64,000 nucleotides of DNA from Planctomycetota bacterium (GTDB lineage Bacteria; Planctomycetota; UBA1135; JACQFD01), in the NCBI GenBank assembly GCA_016792805.1, contig JAEUHX010000061.1, positions 1 through 64,000 on the forward strand, written 5' to 3'. Positions 41,928-50,256 of this stretch are shown piece by piece. The notes under the pieces are model-generated. The model saw only the letters and a program-made list of their open reading frames with translations, made no database searches and was not told the DNA's origin. Both the position numbers and the translations under genes were made by a program. The first letter of the stretch is position 1; each line of letters begins with the position of its first letter.

Positions 41928-42941
41928 TTACTTTTTCGCCGGCGGCTTTTCGCCCTTCGCCTGGGCGAGGGCGTTGTCGAAGAACTTGGAGGTCGACTTC
42001 CTCTCCTCTGCGTCCCCGATCGCCTCGATCTCTGGCTGCGCGGCCTTGTGAATCTTCGCCGCCACGTCGGCCTTCGACGCTGCGGCCGCACTCGCCATGG
42101 CGACCCGCAGCACGCGCATGCGTTTGCTGCTGCTCACCGGCAGCTCTCTTGAAAGAACCATCTCCTCAAATCGCCTGTTGATGGCATCGCGATTCTCTGG
42201 AGTGAGCTTTGTTTTGAACATCGAGTCGGCCTCGGCGTCGATCAGGAGCGCCTTCGCACGCTTGCTCTGGTCGTCAGTCAGCCTAAGGCTCCCCATCTGT
42301 GCCTTCGCTCTGGTGAACTCCAGGAGCCCCATCTCGAGCTCGAGAAGGAACAGATCATTCCTGGCCGCCGAATCGCCCGAGGCGGCCTTCGCACGAGCTG
42401 CGACGACCCGCTTCGCGGCGGCGCCGGTTTTCTCAAACCCAGCCACACTGCGCTCCTCCGGTTTCGCGAGGATCACTCCTTCGGCATCCATGAATGCCAG
42501 CGTCGGGAAGACGGAGCCGCCCGTCTCTTTCAGGAGGCCGTCGTATTTATGACCGTCAATTTTTGTTGTGATGTGGCAGAAAAGAATATATCCCTCTGCG
42601 AACTTCGGAAACGCGTCGTCGGAGAGCGCACGGCTCTCCAGCTGTTCGCACGGGCCTCAATAGGCGAACGAACGCGTGAAATAGATGAAGATCAGCTTTC
42701 CTGATTTCTTGGCTTCGGCGCGGGCCTTGTCGTAGTCGGTGAGCCAGCCCGCTTTCTTGAGGAAAGGCTTCGCGAGCTTTTTCTCGTACTCCGCCTTCAT
42801 CTTCTCTTGGTCGTAGGTCGTCGGTGCCGGCGCGGCCGGTTTCAACGGGGTCGCAGGAATCGGGCCTTTGCCCGGATCCTGCGCCGGAGCTGCGCCCAGC
42901 AGAGCTGTGAGCGCCAGCGCGCCGGAGAGGAGCGCCATCAT
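41928..42941 (-). CDS. candidate selenoprotein: thioredoxin-fold protein with Sec-Gly-Pro-Cys motif (in-frame TGA)
   Basis: Two open pieces, 42657-42941 and the stretch down to 41928, lie in the same frame and join across one TGA at 42659-42657 to give a 337-residue protein. Residues ~1-20 are a signal peptide (ALLSGALALTALLGAAPAQ). Residues ~75-160 are a thioredoxin fold: KSGKLIFIYFTRSFAY, the TGA (residue 95), GPCEQLESRALSDDAF, then a cis-Pro-like segment GGSVFPTLAFMDAEG. The TGA sits exactly at the first Cys of CxxC, giving U-G-P-C. A hairpin fitting a bacterial SECIS follows. The C-terminal ~170 residues are helical. Alternative: a nonsense mutation of a Cys codon (TGC to TGA). Coding quality continues undisturbed, favouring recoding. 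Confidence 0.78.
42621..42639 (-). promoter_or_regulatory. candidate bacterial SECIS hairpin
   Basis: On the coding strand the 17 nt after the TGA are followed by GGAGAGC, the 5-nt loop CGTGC, and GCTCTCC: a perfect 7-bp stem. The loop starts 24 nt after the TGA and has G at its second position. As I recall the bacterial SECIS rules (apical loop roughly 16-37 nt from UGA, short upper stem, G among the first two loop bases), it fits all three. It lies within the coding sequence, as bacterial SECIS elements must, and would bind SelB. Confidence 0.7.
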
Positions 42942-43088
42942 GGAAGCCTCGTCGGGTGGGGGTGCGTCGGCTGGGAGCGCCGACGCTCAGAGGCTACCGG
43001 ACTGCCGACGACCCGTCGATTCCCAGCTCCCCCGCGGCCGGCGAACGCGCCGAGCCCACGGCGGCGCGAAGATCGCACGCTACGCTTT

Positions 43089-43790
43089 GTGGGATTGATC
43101 GACCCGCACGAGCTCCAATCCCAGCGGCCGACGCCGATTCAGGTGGCGCGCAGCTATTTGTCGCCTGTTGTGCTCGAGCATCGCGCGAGCTCGCACAATC
43201 CGCATCTCCTTGTGAGGCTTGTGCGCGGGCGGCTTCGGCTCGACGCGGCTCATGTCAATTATTCGCACGGCGAGCTGCACGAGGTGATGGACGCGGCGTT
43301 TCGTGAGATCCATATTCGCGGGCGTGGCGTCGAGCGGGCCCTGCTGCTTGGCCTCGGAGCGGGAAGCGCCGTGGAGCTTCTCCGGAAGCGCGACGCGCCG
43401 AATGCACACATTACAGCAATCGAGATCGATCCCGTCGTCGTCGAGCTCGCGCTGCGGTGGTTCCCGGCGTGCCTCGACGAGGACGTTCGCATCGCATGCG
43501 CCGACGCCGCGGAATTCGTGGCACGCACTGAGGAGTGCTTCGACCTGATCGTCGTCGACCTCTTCATCGACGAGGAGGTGCCGGCGCGCTGCGAGACGGC
43601 GGAGTTCCTCGCCGATTGCGCGAGCCGGCTCGCGCCGGGCGGACTGCTGATGTTCAACCGCCTCGCCGACGCCGTCCACCGGCAGGGGCCCACCATGCGG
43701 TTCGAGCGCGTCTTCCTCGAGACGCTTGCGGGGGGCTCAGTGGTTCCGGCGCTCGGCAACCGAATCCTCGTCTACGAGAAGCCACTGTAA
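43089..43790 (+). CDS. spermidine synthase-like methyltransferase-fold protein
   Basis: About 233 residues from a GTG at 43089 (MGLIDPHELQSQRPTPIQVARSYLS); upstream frame to 42807 overlaps the divergent selenoprotein gene. The Rossmann core shows GRGVERALLLGLGAGSAVELLRK (SAM/dcSAM-binding Gly loop), ITAIEIDPVVVELALRWFP (acidic residue after strand 2), and FDLIVVDLFIDEEVP. This is the spermidine-synthase-like fold but lacks the usual N-terminal beta domain and the DxxD pattern of true aminopropyltransferases, so the substrate is unclear. It heads a + strand operon, 12 bp before pyrE. Confidence 0.78.
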   Translation: MGLIDPHELQSQRPTPIQVARSYLSPVVLEHRASSHNPHLLVRLVRGRLRLDAAHVNYSHGELHEVMDAAFREIHIRGRGVERALLLGLGAGSAVELLRKRDAPNAHITAIEIDPVVVELALRWFPACLDEDVRIACADAAEFVARTEECFDLIVVDLFIDEEVPARCETAEFLADCASRLAPGGLLMFNRLADAVHRQGPTMRFERVFLETLAGGSVVPALGNRILVYEKPL

Positions 43791-43802
43791 GATCCCACCC
43801 GC

Positions 43803-44372
43803 ATGCCCTACACCCCGGCCCAGCAGCGTCTCCTCGACCTTCTCCGCGAGCGCGCCGTGAAGCGCGGCGAATTCGTCCTTAGCTCGGGGCAGAAGAGTAA
43901 TTATTACATCGACGGGCGGCTTGTCACGCTCGATGGCGAGGGCGCCCGCGCGGTGGCCGAAGCGATCCTCGAAAAGATTCGTGAGCTTGAGCTGGCGGGG
44001 GCGCCGCAGGTGGCGGCCGTGGGCGGCCTCACGATGGGGGCGGATCCGATCGCTGGCGCGTGCGCGGCGATTTCCGCCGTTCTCGGAAGGCCGCGTCGGG
44101 CATTCATCGTCCGAAAAGAGACAAAAAAGCACGGCACACAAAAACTCGTTGAGGGGCCGCTGGCCGCTGGCGAGCACGTCGTCATCGTGGAAGATGTGGT
44201 GTCGACGGGCGCTTCCGCGATCCAGGCGGCGGCATCTGTTCGCGAGATGGGCTGCCACGTGACGGCGGTCATCACGCTGGTCGACCGCGAGATGGGCGGC
44301 CCGGAGGAGATGGCAAAGGCCGGGCTTCGTTATATTCCGCTTTTTACAAAAACTGAGCTGCTGGCGGGCTGA
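43803..44372 (+). CDS. pyrE: orotate phosphoribosyltransferase
   Basis: A 189-residue enzyme making orotidine 5'-phosphate from orotate and PRPP in pyrimidine synthesis. Family marks: KRGEFVLSSGQKSNYYIDGRLVTL at the N-terminus, VGGLTMGADPIAGACA, the flexible-loop Lys region RKETKKHGTQKLVEGPL, and the PRPP-binding motif VVIVEDVVSTGASA. The length fits the short type without OMP decarboxylase fusion. The stop overlaps the next gene's ATG (TGATG). Other pyr genes are not in the window. Confidence 0.96.
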   Translation: MPYTPAQQRLLDLLRERAVKRGEFVLSSGQKSNYYIDGRLVTLDGEGARAVAEAILEKIRELELAGAPQVAAVGGLTMGADPIAGACAAISAVLGRPRRAFIVRKETKKHGTQKLVEGPLAAGEHVVIVEDVVSTGASAIQAAASVREMGCHVTAVITLVDREMGGPEEMAKAGLRYIPLFTKTELLAG

Positions 44373-44806
44373 TGGCCATGGGCTCTTCGGGCGAGGACGC
44401 GCCGGGGTACGCTCCGGCGGCCGAGGAGCTGGCGGTGGCGGAGCTTCTGGCGGCGGACGTCCGCGATCGCTGGCGGACGCTGCTCGCGACGCCCAAGGGG
44501 AGAGTGAAGGCGATTGCTGAGCTCTCGGAATTTGTGAAGTGGCTTGACCCGCACCGGCGCCTGCCGGTAGCGCGCGACGCAACGGAGGGATCGATCTCCG
44601 TTTGGCTGCGCGACCAGGGCGCGCCCAAGGACTGCCGCTTGATGTCGGAGCGCGCCGCGCTCGACGGGCGGGAGATGCCGCTGATCGATGCGCTGAAGGC
44701 GACGGCGGCGGGCGGCGTCGGATCGCTTCTTTTGTGCGTTCCTGGGAAGCTCATCTATTATCAGCATCCGACGGTCGACATTCGCTTCGCCGTGCGGAAG
44801 AAGTAG
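44372..44806 (+). CDS. hypothetical cytoplasmic protein in the pyrE operon
   Basis: A 144-residue protein that I do not recognise. It is alpha-helical to about 60, then has WLRDQGAPKDCRLMSERAALDGREMPLIDALK and ends with two beta strands (GSLLLCVPGKLIYYQHP, VDIRFAVRKK). No signal, helix or catalytic motif. Its ATG overlaps the pyrE stop (TGATG) and its stop lies 4 bp before the YkgJ-type gene, so it is part of that operon. Met3 is an alternative start. Confidence 0.75.
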   Translation: MAMGSSGEDAPGYAPAAEELAVAELLAADVRDRWRTLLATPKGRVKAIAELSEFVKWLDPHRRLPVARDATEGSISVWLRDQGAPKDCRLMSERAALDGREMPLIDALKATAAGGVGSLLLCVPGKLIYYQHPTVDIRFAVRKK

Positions 44807-44810
44807 CCGC

Positions 44811-45581
44811 GTGGCGAAGCTTACCTTTCAGCTCTATGGATCCCCGCTGGAGGTCGAAGCCCCGCTTCCCACGGGAACCATAACAGCCGCGGAGTTCTTG
44901 CCGCTCGTGCACGCTGTGGTGAGCGCCGTGGTGGCTCGATCGGCGGAGCGCGTGGAGGCGGGGATCGGCGGATCGCCTGGGAAGCCGATCACGTGCGCCA
45001 AAGGCTGCGCCGCCTGCTGTAAGCGGCAGCCCGTGCCGACGGCGTTGCCGGAGGCGGAAGCACTCCGTGCGCTGGTCGACCGTCAGCCGACGGCACGGCG
45101 GGAGGAGCTTCGCGCGCGTTTTGAGGAGGCGGCCCGCCGCGTCGAGGAAGCGGGCCTAGGCCCGCGCATGCGCATGGAGATCGCGTCGACTCCCGAGCAA
45201 GCGCGCGTCGCAGTGCAAGAATATATGCAGCTGGAGCTTGTGTGTCCTTTCCTCGAGAACGAGAGCTGCTCGATTTATGAGGATCGGCCGATGGCGTGTC
45301 GCATGTACTTAGTGACATCGCCTGCGTCTCTCTGCACGGATCCGCTGGGACAGCCGGTGGAAGTGCTGTCGATGCCGCTTCGCCCGATCACGGCGCTGAT
45401 GGCTGCTCTGGAGGAGCTCGGGTTCTCGCCACAGCACACGGTGCCGCTCACTCTGGCCGTCCCGTGGGCCGATGCTCACCGCGAGGCAGCGGAGCAACAA
45501 TACTCTGCGGAGCTTCTGTTGAAGACCTGGCTGAAGCACCTTTCCCGCCGCATCGCGCCGGGAGCGGCAGGGGCCGGCTAG
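44811..45581 (+). CDS. YkgJ family cysteine-cluster protein
   Basis: A 256-residue protein from a GTG at 44811 (MAKLTFQLYGSPLEVEAPLP). The zinc/iron-chelating cluster is CAKGCAACCKRQPVP near 62-76, then CPFLENESCSIYEDRPMACRMY near 144-165 and a late Cys in PASLCTDP, the YkgJ/Flagellin-N-methylase-like CxxxC..CC...C...C..Y..RP..CR pattern. It probably binds a metal cluster; the general function is unknown. It is the last gene of the operon with the spermidine-synthase-like gene, pyrE and the hypothetical protein, 5 bp from the convergent glycosidase gene's stop. Confidence 0.88.
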   Translation: MAKLTFQLYGSPLEVEAPLPTGTITAAEFLPLVHAVVSAVVARSAERVEAGIGGSPGKPITCAKGCAACCKRQPVPTALPEAEALRALVDRQPTARREELRARFEEAARRVEEAGLGPRMRMEIASTPEQARVAVQEYMQLELVCPFLENESCSIYEDRPMACRMYLVTSPASLCTDPLGQPVEVLSMPLRPITALMAALEELGFSPQHTVPLTLAVPWADAHREAAEQQYSAELLLKTWLKHLSRRIAPGAAGAG

Positions 45582-45586
45582 CTTTC

Positions 45587-46912
45587 TCAGCGCTGGCCAG
45601 CCGCGCGTTCGAAGCAACCGAGCGGCACCAGGATGGAGGTGAGGTAGACCGCGTTTTGTGCGTTCTTCAGCCCCGCGCCGAAGCACTCCCAGGGAGCGCC
45701 CTCCGACGGACCCAAGCGAAAGTCGTGGCGCCGGAGGTGATCGAGGAACTCCGCAGCGACGCGGCGCGCGAGCTCGGGGTTGCGCTCCGCCAAGGCCTCC
45801 ACGAGCCAGCCCGTGGGAGTGTGCCAGTACGCACCGTTTTGATAAGTGTTCTTCGCAGCTCCAACTGTCCGATCCCATGCCGACTCCGGAGAAGCGTCGC
45901 GGTCCGTCGGCACATGGCGCACCGCGCCCTCATACAGAATCGTTCCGCTGCGAACAGCCGCCTCCACTGCGTCCAGCGCTCGAGCTCGGGCACCCGAATC
46001 GAGCGCACCTTCGTGGAGTGCAAACAGCGTTCCCCACACATCGGGCTGGCGTCCAAGCTCCGTCGCTGCCAGCAGAAAGCCGCTGCCCAGCGGATCCCGG
46101 AAGCGTTCGGCCAAGTGGGCCTCGATGGTCCGAGCCTCCCCGCGCAGCGCTGCGGCGCGGGGAGGATCGCCCGCGAGATTCCACAGGTGCGCCAGCTCCT
46201 GCGCCGCCCGCCGCCTCAGCAGTGACGGAAACAGCAACTCGCCCGACATCACGATGGCATCACAAAAGCCAAAACCCACACATCGGCGCTGCTCGCTGGT
46301 TCTTACGAGCCCCGTTTCCGGGCTGTGTTCCGGGACGCGATAGCCAGCGTCGGCGCGCTCCAGCAGCGAGCGCCCGTCCACGACTTCAAGCGCCGCATCG
46401 ATCCCGCTGGTCTCGCTGGCCATCCACGCGACGGCATGCACGAATTCGTAATGATCGTCAGCCGGAGGAAGCACCCCGAATGCGCCGTTTCCCTGGTCGT
46501 GCCCCGAGCTGTACGTTCCCGGGTAGAACACCGCTCCGCCTTCGACCGTGATGTGATCGGGAATCGCGTGGGGAGGCACCTCGAGCCCGTGGGCGAGGCG
46601 CAGCGTGTTCACGCCGTTTTGTGATTTCGCAATGCATCGCACGTGCTCCCGCACTTCGTCCAGCGGAATCACACGCGCGTCGAGCGACATGCAGAAGTCA
46701 CGAATCCAGAATGCCGGATATCCGCCGCGCCCCGCGGGCGTGATCGCCGCAAATCCGAGCGCGCGCCGCGAAGCCCCGTTGCGGCAGAGCCCCAGCGTGT
46801 CGCGGGCGAGCTCCCTCAAGAACTCGAGATCGCCGCGGGGAAGCTCGATCGCCGCGGGACGCGCAGCGCATCCCGCGAGGAGGAGCGTCGCCGCCGCGGA
46901 TCGCCGGCGCAC
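45587..46912 (-). CDS. six-hairpin glycosidase-like lipoprotein
   Basis: A 441-residue protein with lipoprotein signal MRRRSAAATLLLAGC. The mature part is all-alpha, of (alpha/alpha)6-barrel type: GGYPAFWIRDFCMSLDARVIPLDEV, YPGTYSSGHDQGNGAFGVLPPADDHYEFVHAVAWM, QPDVWGTLFALHEGAL, NTYQNGAYWHTPTGWLVEAL. Such patterns (WIRD..., QNGAYWH.P.GW) resemble amylo-alpha-glucosidase/trehalase-like hydrolases, which use Asp/Glu acids in these loops. The substrate is unknown. It lies 15 bp after the ureohydrolase gene on the same strand, so it may be cotranscribed. Confidence 0.75.
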   Translation of the reverse strand: MRRRSAAATLLLAGCAARPAAIELPRGDLEFLRELARDTLGLCRNGASRRALGFAAITPAGRGGYPAFWIRDFCMSLDARVIPLDEVREHVRCIAKSQNGVNTLRLAHGLEVPPHAIPDHITVEGGAVFYPGTYSSGHDQGNGAFGVLPPADDHYEFVHAVAWMASETSGIDAALEVVDGRSLLERADAGYRVPEHSPETGLVRTSEQRRCVGFGFCDAIVMSGELLFPSLLRRRAAQELAHLWNLAGDPPRAAALRGEARTIEAHLAERFRDPLGSGFLLAATELGRQPDVWGTLFALHEGALDSGARARALDAVEAAVRSGTILYEGAVRHVPTDRDASPESAWDRTVGAAKNTYQNGAYWHTPTGWLVEALAERNPELARRVAAEFLDHLRRHDFRLGPSEGAPWECFGAGLKNAQNAVYLTSILVPLGCFERAAGQR

Positions 46913-46927
46913 AAATTCCCTGGGCCG

Positions 46928-47956
46928 CTACCGCCGCTGCGACTGCCGCGCGTAGCCGATCAGCTTGTAAAGAATCCGCGCGCCCACGTTGGCATCCCAC
47001 TCATCTTCCCCGGGGGCGACTTCATTCAAATCGAACCCGACGATTTTTCGCCCGCTGCGCACGACGGCCGCCAACACCGCCGTCGCTTCGTAGAATTGCA
47101 ACCCGCCCGGAACGGGCGTCCCGGTGTGCGGACAGAGCACGGGGTCGAGCCCGTCGATATCAAACGAGACGTACACCGCCTCCGGCAGATGGCTCACAAT
47201 TTCATCGCAGAGGCGCGCCCACGTCTCGCCCTCTTGGCGGCGCGTCGCCAAGTCGGGCGCAAAAAACGACGTGATGCGGCCGCCGGAGCTGCGGATCTTC
47301 TCCACCTCGCGCTCGCCGACATCCCGGATCCCGACTTGTACGATGCGGCCGACCTCCGAAATGTGCTTTGCGACGTTATAGAAGATTGAGGCGTGGGACC
47401 ACTTGAATCCCTCGAACGCCTCCCGCAGATCGGCGTGCGCGTCGAAGTGTAAGATTCCGATCCCCGGGTAGCGCTGCGCGTACGCCTCGATGGCGCCGAA
47501 CGGCACGGAGTGATCTCCGCCCACGATGCCGACGAGCTTGCCTCGGTCGAGCCAGCGATCCGTCTCGGTGCGCACCCAGCGATTCAGCTCGTCACCGATC
47601 GAATTCACTTTTGCAGCCGACTTCTGCAGCGCCTTCGTGTGGGCTCCGCCGGCGCGAACTACGGGACGGGCGGCCCGCTTCCCCTCGGCGTTCCACCGCT
47701 TCACCTTTGCACTCTCCGGCAGCATTGCGATGCCGCCCTCATAGGGACGCCCGGTTTCGATATCGAACAGATCGACCTGCTTACTGGCCTCAAGGATCGC
47801 CGAAGGTCCGCGCGAAGTGCCGCCGCCGTAGGACGTCGTCGCCTCGAACGGCACCGGCAGCAGCACCACCTCCGCATCCTCCGGTGAATATGGAAGTCCA
47901 AAGATACCGGACCCTTCCGGAGCTGCGCCGTCCGGATCGAAGCTCGATTTCTTCAT
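46928..47956 (-). CDS. ureohydrolase (agmatinase/arginase family)
   Basis: A 342-residue enzyme with the binuclear-manganese motifs GGDHSVPFGAI, ILHFDAHADLREAFEGF and VYVSFDIDGLDPVLCP, and PGGLQFYEA after them. Members hydrolyse agmatine or arginine (or guanidino acids) to urea plus putrescine or ornithine; the sequence alone does not decide. An insertion rich in Lys/Arg and Ala precedes GGDHS (~90-135), a longer N-terminal half than in typical agmatinases. If it is an arginase, its ornithine could feed the TIGR00300 enzyme encoded at 37050-38300 to yield proline. Confidence 0.93.
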   Translation of the reverse strand: MKKSSFDPDGAAPEGSGIFGLPYSPEDAEVVLLPVPFEATTSYGGGTSRGPSAILEASKQVDLFDIETGRPYEGGIAMLPESAKVKRWNAEGKRAARPVVRAGGAHTKALQKSAAKVNSIGDELNRWVRTETDRWLDRGKLVGIVGGDHSVPFGAIEAYAQRYPGIGILHFDAHADLREAFEGFKWSHASIFYNVAKHISEVGRIVQVGIRDVGEREVEKIRSSGGRITSFFAPDLATRRQEGETWARLCDEIVSHLPEAVYVSFDIDGLDPVLCPHTGTPVPGGLQFYEATAVLAAVVRSGRKIVGFDLNEVAPGEDEWDANVGARILYKLIGYARQSQRR

Positions 47957-47980
47957 ATTCGCGTGTCGCCGCAGATTCGG

Positions 47981-49063
47981 TTACTTGGCTTTCTCGACCG
48001 AGGCCTTTTCGATCTTCAGCGGCTCCTTCGGCTTTCCTCGATTGTCTTGGTCGCTCGCCGCGGCCGCCGCTTCGAATTGCTTCAGCACTTCGTCGCCCTC
48101 CACCATCTGCCCGAAGGCCGTATAGTTGCCATCGAGCATCGGCGCCGGTCCGAAGCAGAGAAAGAACTGCGAGCCGGCTGAATCGAGGAACGGCTTGCGG
48201 TCCTTCAGGAAGCCCTCTGAATCGAGCTTCTGAAGCCATGCCTGTCCTTCCTTTGGGTCGGCGAAGAGCTTCTGCGCGAGGAACTGCAGGAGTTCCGCGG
48301 TTGGCCTGCGGGCATTGCCCGCCGGATCGGCATTGCGCGCCATCGAGAGCGTTCCGCGCACGTGCTTCAACTCGCTCAACTCGGCCGGCATCGGTCGCCC
48401 GTTGAACGGCATGCCGCCCGAGCCGTCATTATTGGGATCGGCATCCCTGGTATTCGGATCGCCTCCCTGCGCCATGAAGCCTTTCACAACTCGATGGAAG
48501 TAGGTGCCGTCGTAACCGCCATTCTGTGCCAAACGCACAAAATTGCGCGACGCATAGGGCGCGCGCACCGGGTCCATCCGGAACTTGAGGGTTCCTTTGT
48601 TGGTCTGGAAGACCACGAGCGTATTCGTAAGATCTTCCAACAGTTCCGCCCTGATCGGAGCGCTCTTCACACCATTGGCCTCGAACCAGAGTTCCACCGT
48701 GTCGGACTTCCCCGCGAGCGTTCCGCACACACCTCCGGCCTCGATCGAGCAGGAGATCGAGCCGCCCGGCGGCACCTCATAGGGCGCCTCTTTTCCGAAG
48801 GCCGACCCATCGAGCAGGGCCGCCGGCTCCGCTTGGGCCGCGCCTACGGGGCGAATCCGAAGTCCAAGCCCGGTCAGCATCGCCGGGTCGAGCTTCACGC
48901 GCTCCATTCCGCGATTGGTGAACCTCACCGTCAGCGGATTCTCCTGCCCCATCACGACGATCTCGCGCCGAAGCTCAAGAGAGGCGACGAGCGGGGACGG
49001 GGTGCTCTCCTGGCTCATCAGTGCCAGAAGTAGGGGAGCGATCGACGGATGGAGCAGAAGCAT
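47981..49063 (-). CDS. cyclophilin-type peptidyl-prolyl isomerase with N-terminal extension
   Basis: A 360-residue protein from the ATG at 49063 (MLLLHPSIAPLLLALMSQES, signal-like). The longer frame to 49291 runs into the M19 gene. Residues ~25-145 form a beta-sandwich (LELRREIVVMGQENPLTVRFTNRGMERVKLDP...). The cyclophilin domain covers ~150-345: FQTNKGTLKFRMDPVRAPYASRNFVRLAQNGGYDGTYFHRVVKGFMAQGGDP and GSQFFLCFGPAPMLDGNYTAFGQMVEG. A large insert of ~60 residues (PTAELLQFLAQKLFADPKEGQAWLQK...) interrupts the domain. Probably exported folding catalyst. Confidence 0.9.
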   Translation of the reverse strand: MLLLHPSIAPLLLALMSQESTPSPLVASLELRREIVVMGQENPLTVRFTNRGMERVKLDPAMLTGLGLRIRPVGAAQAEPAALLDGSAFGKEAPYEVPPGGSISCSIEAGGVCGTLAGKSDTVELWFEANGVKSAPIRAELLEDLTNTLVVFQTNKGTLKFRMDPVRAPYASRNFVRLAQNGGYDGTYFHRVVKGFMAQGGDPNTRDADPNNDGSGGMPFNGRPMPAELSELKHVRGTLSMARNADPAGNARRPTAELLQFLAQKLFADPKEGQAWLQKLDSEGFLKDRKPFLDSAGSQFFLCFGPAPMLDGNYTAFGQMVEGDEVLKQFEAAAAASDQDNRGKPKEPLKIEKASVEKAK

Positions 49064-49169
49064 GAGGCAGCTCTTTCGGGGGAAGTGAGTATTTGCGGAG
49101 AATACGGAGGACGCGTCGCCGCTGCCCGAGGGGGCCGCCCGCCGCCCCCTTCTCGGCGCGCGCCCGCGA

Positions 49170-50210
49170 TCACTGCGGGAGCATGCGCCGCCAAAAACGC
49201 AGCAGATTGCCGCCCAGGACGGCGCGCACGGCCTCGCGGCCGAGCCCGGCGCGGCGCAGCGCCGGCGCCAGTAGCCGGAAATCGCGCGCATCGCGCATCT
49301 CGCGCGGCAGCCTCACGAATCCGTCGAAGTCGGAGCCGATCGCCACGTACTCCGCGCCGACGGTCTCGACGGCGTGGCGCACATGGGCCGCCGGGCGCTC
49401 GATCCCCGCACCCCCGAGGTATTCGCGAGCGAGAATGACCGCGGCGACGCCTCCTTTGCGCGCGAGCGAGCGGAGCTGCTCATCGCGGAGGTTTCGCCAC
49501 AAATCGGTGACCGCCCGTACCCCGGTGTGCGAGCAAAATGTAGCGTTTACCGGAGACGTTACCATTTCATCGAGCGCGCGCGGAGAAGCGTGCGCCACGT
49601 CGAGCCCCATCCCGATCTGCGACATCTCCGCGAGCAACTCGCGGCCGAGCCCCGAGATCCCGCGATCCTTATAGATCCAATAGGAGCAGCTTGCGAACTC
49701 ATTCGGAATGAGATGGGCCGGCCCCAGGAACCGCACGCCCAGCGCGTGCAGTTCCCGGAGAGAATTGAGATCTCCCTCGAGGCATTGGGCGCCCTCGATG
49801 CCAAGAATCGCCCCAAGCCGATTTTGTGATACACAGAGATCGAGATCGGCGCGCGTGCGGACGATCGACGCCTGCCCCGCGCTGCGCTCGACCGCGCGGT
49901 GGATCTGTTCGATCTGCCACAGCGCGCGCGCGCGCGGACTGCGCCTCGCCGACCGAGGCCACCCACACCAATGCGCTAAGAGCCCCATGCCGTCGATGAC
50001 CGGCAGACCCCACGTCGCTATCGTGAATGCCTGCGCGCGAATGCCGCCCTCCAGCAGTCGTGGGATGTCGGCGTGTCCAGCCGTGCACGCCTTGGAAAGA
50101 TCACGATTCCACAAGAGCGAATCGGCGTGCGCGTCGGCGAGCGGCGCGTTCGCAATCCACTCGAACGCCTCGTCGTCGAGCGGTGGGGAAGCTGCGGGAT
50201 CGTGTCGCAC
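49170..50210 (-). CDS. membrane dipeptidase (peptidase M19 family)
   Basis: A 346-residue protein using a GTG at 50210 (MRHDPAASPPLDDEAFEWI). The ATG at 50258 would overlap the start codon of the divergent gene, so a later start is preferred, though not certain. M19 metal motifs: LADAHADSLLW near the N-terminus (HxD), ILGIEGAQCLEGDLNSL (bridging Glu), GLDVAHAS and FCSHTGVRAVTDLWRNL (His ligands), and AIGSDFDGFVRLP near the end. The family hydrolyses dipeptides and beta-lactam-like bonds. No signal peptide is evident. It heads a minus-strand run of four genes. Confidence 0.88.
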   Translation of the reverse strand: MRHDPAASPPLDDEAFEWIANAPLADAHADSLLWNRDLSKACTAGHADIPRLLEGGIRAQAFTIATWGLPVIDGMGLLAHWCGWPRSARRSPRARALWQIEQIHRAVERSAGQASIVRTRADLDLCVSQNRLGAILGIEGAQCLEGDLNSLRELHALGVRFLGPAHLIPNEFASCSYWIYKDRGISGLGRELLAEMSQIGMGLDVAHASPRALDEMVTSPVNATFCSHTGVRAVTDLWRNLRDEQLRSLARKGGVAAVILAREYLGGAGIERPAAHVRHAVETVGAEYVAIGSDFDGFVRLPREMRDARDFRLLAPALRRAGLGREAVRAVLGGNLLRFWRRMLPQ

Positions 50211-50256
50211 AGGGCGGATCTTGTGGCAAGCCGAGCGGGCGCGAGGATAGCGAGCC

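Noticed and set aside
42491..42659. reading the downstream half of the TGA-containing gene as an independent gene from an ATG at 42491
   Set aside because: That start would remove the thioredoxin active-site helix and leave conserved sequence between the TGA and 42491 untranslated, with no ribosome site in front.
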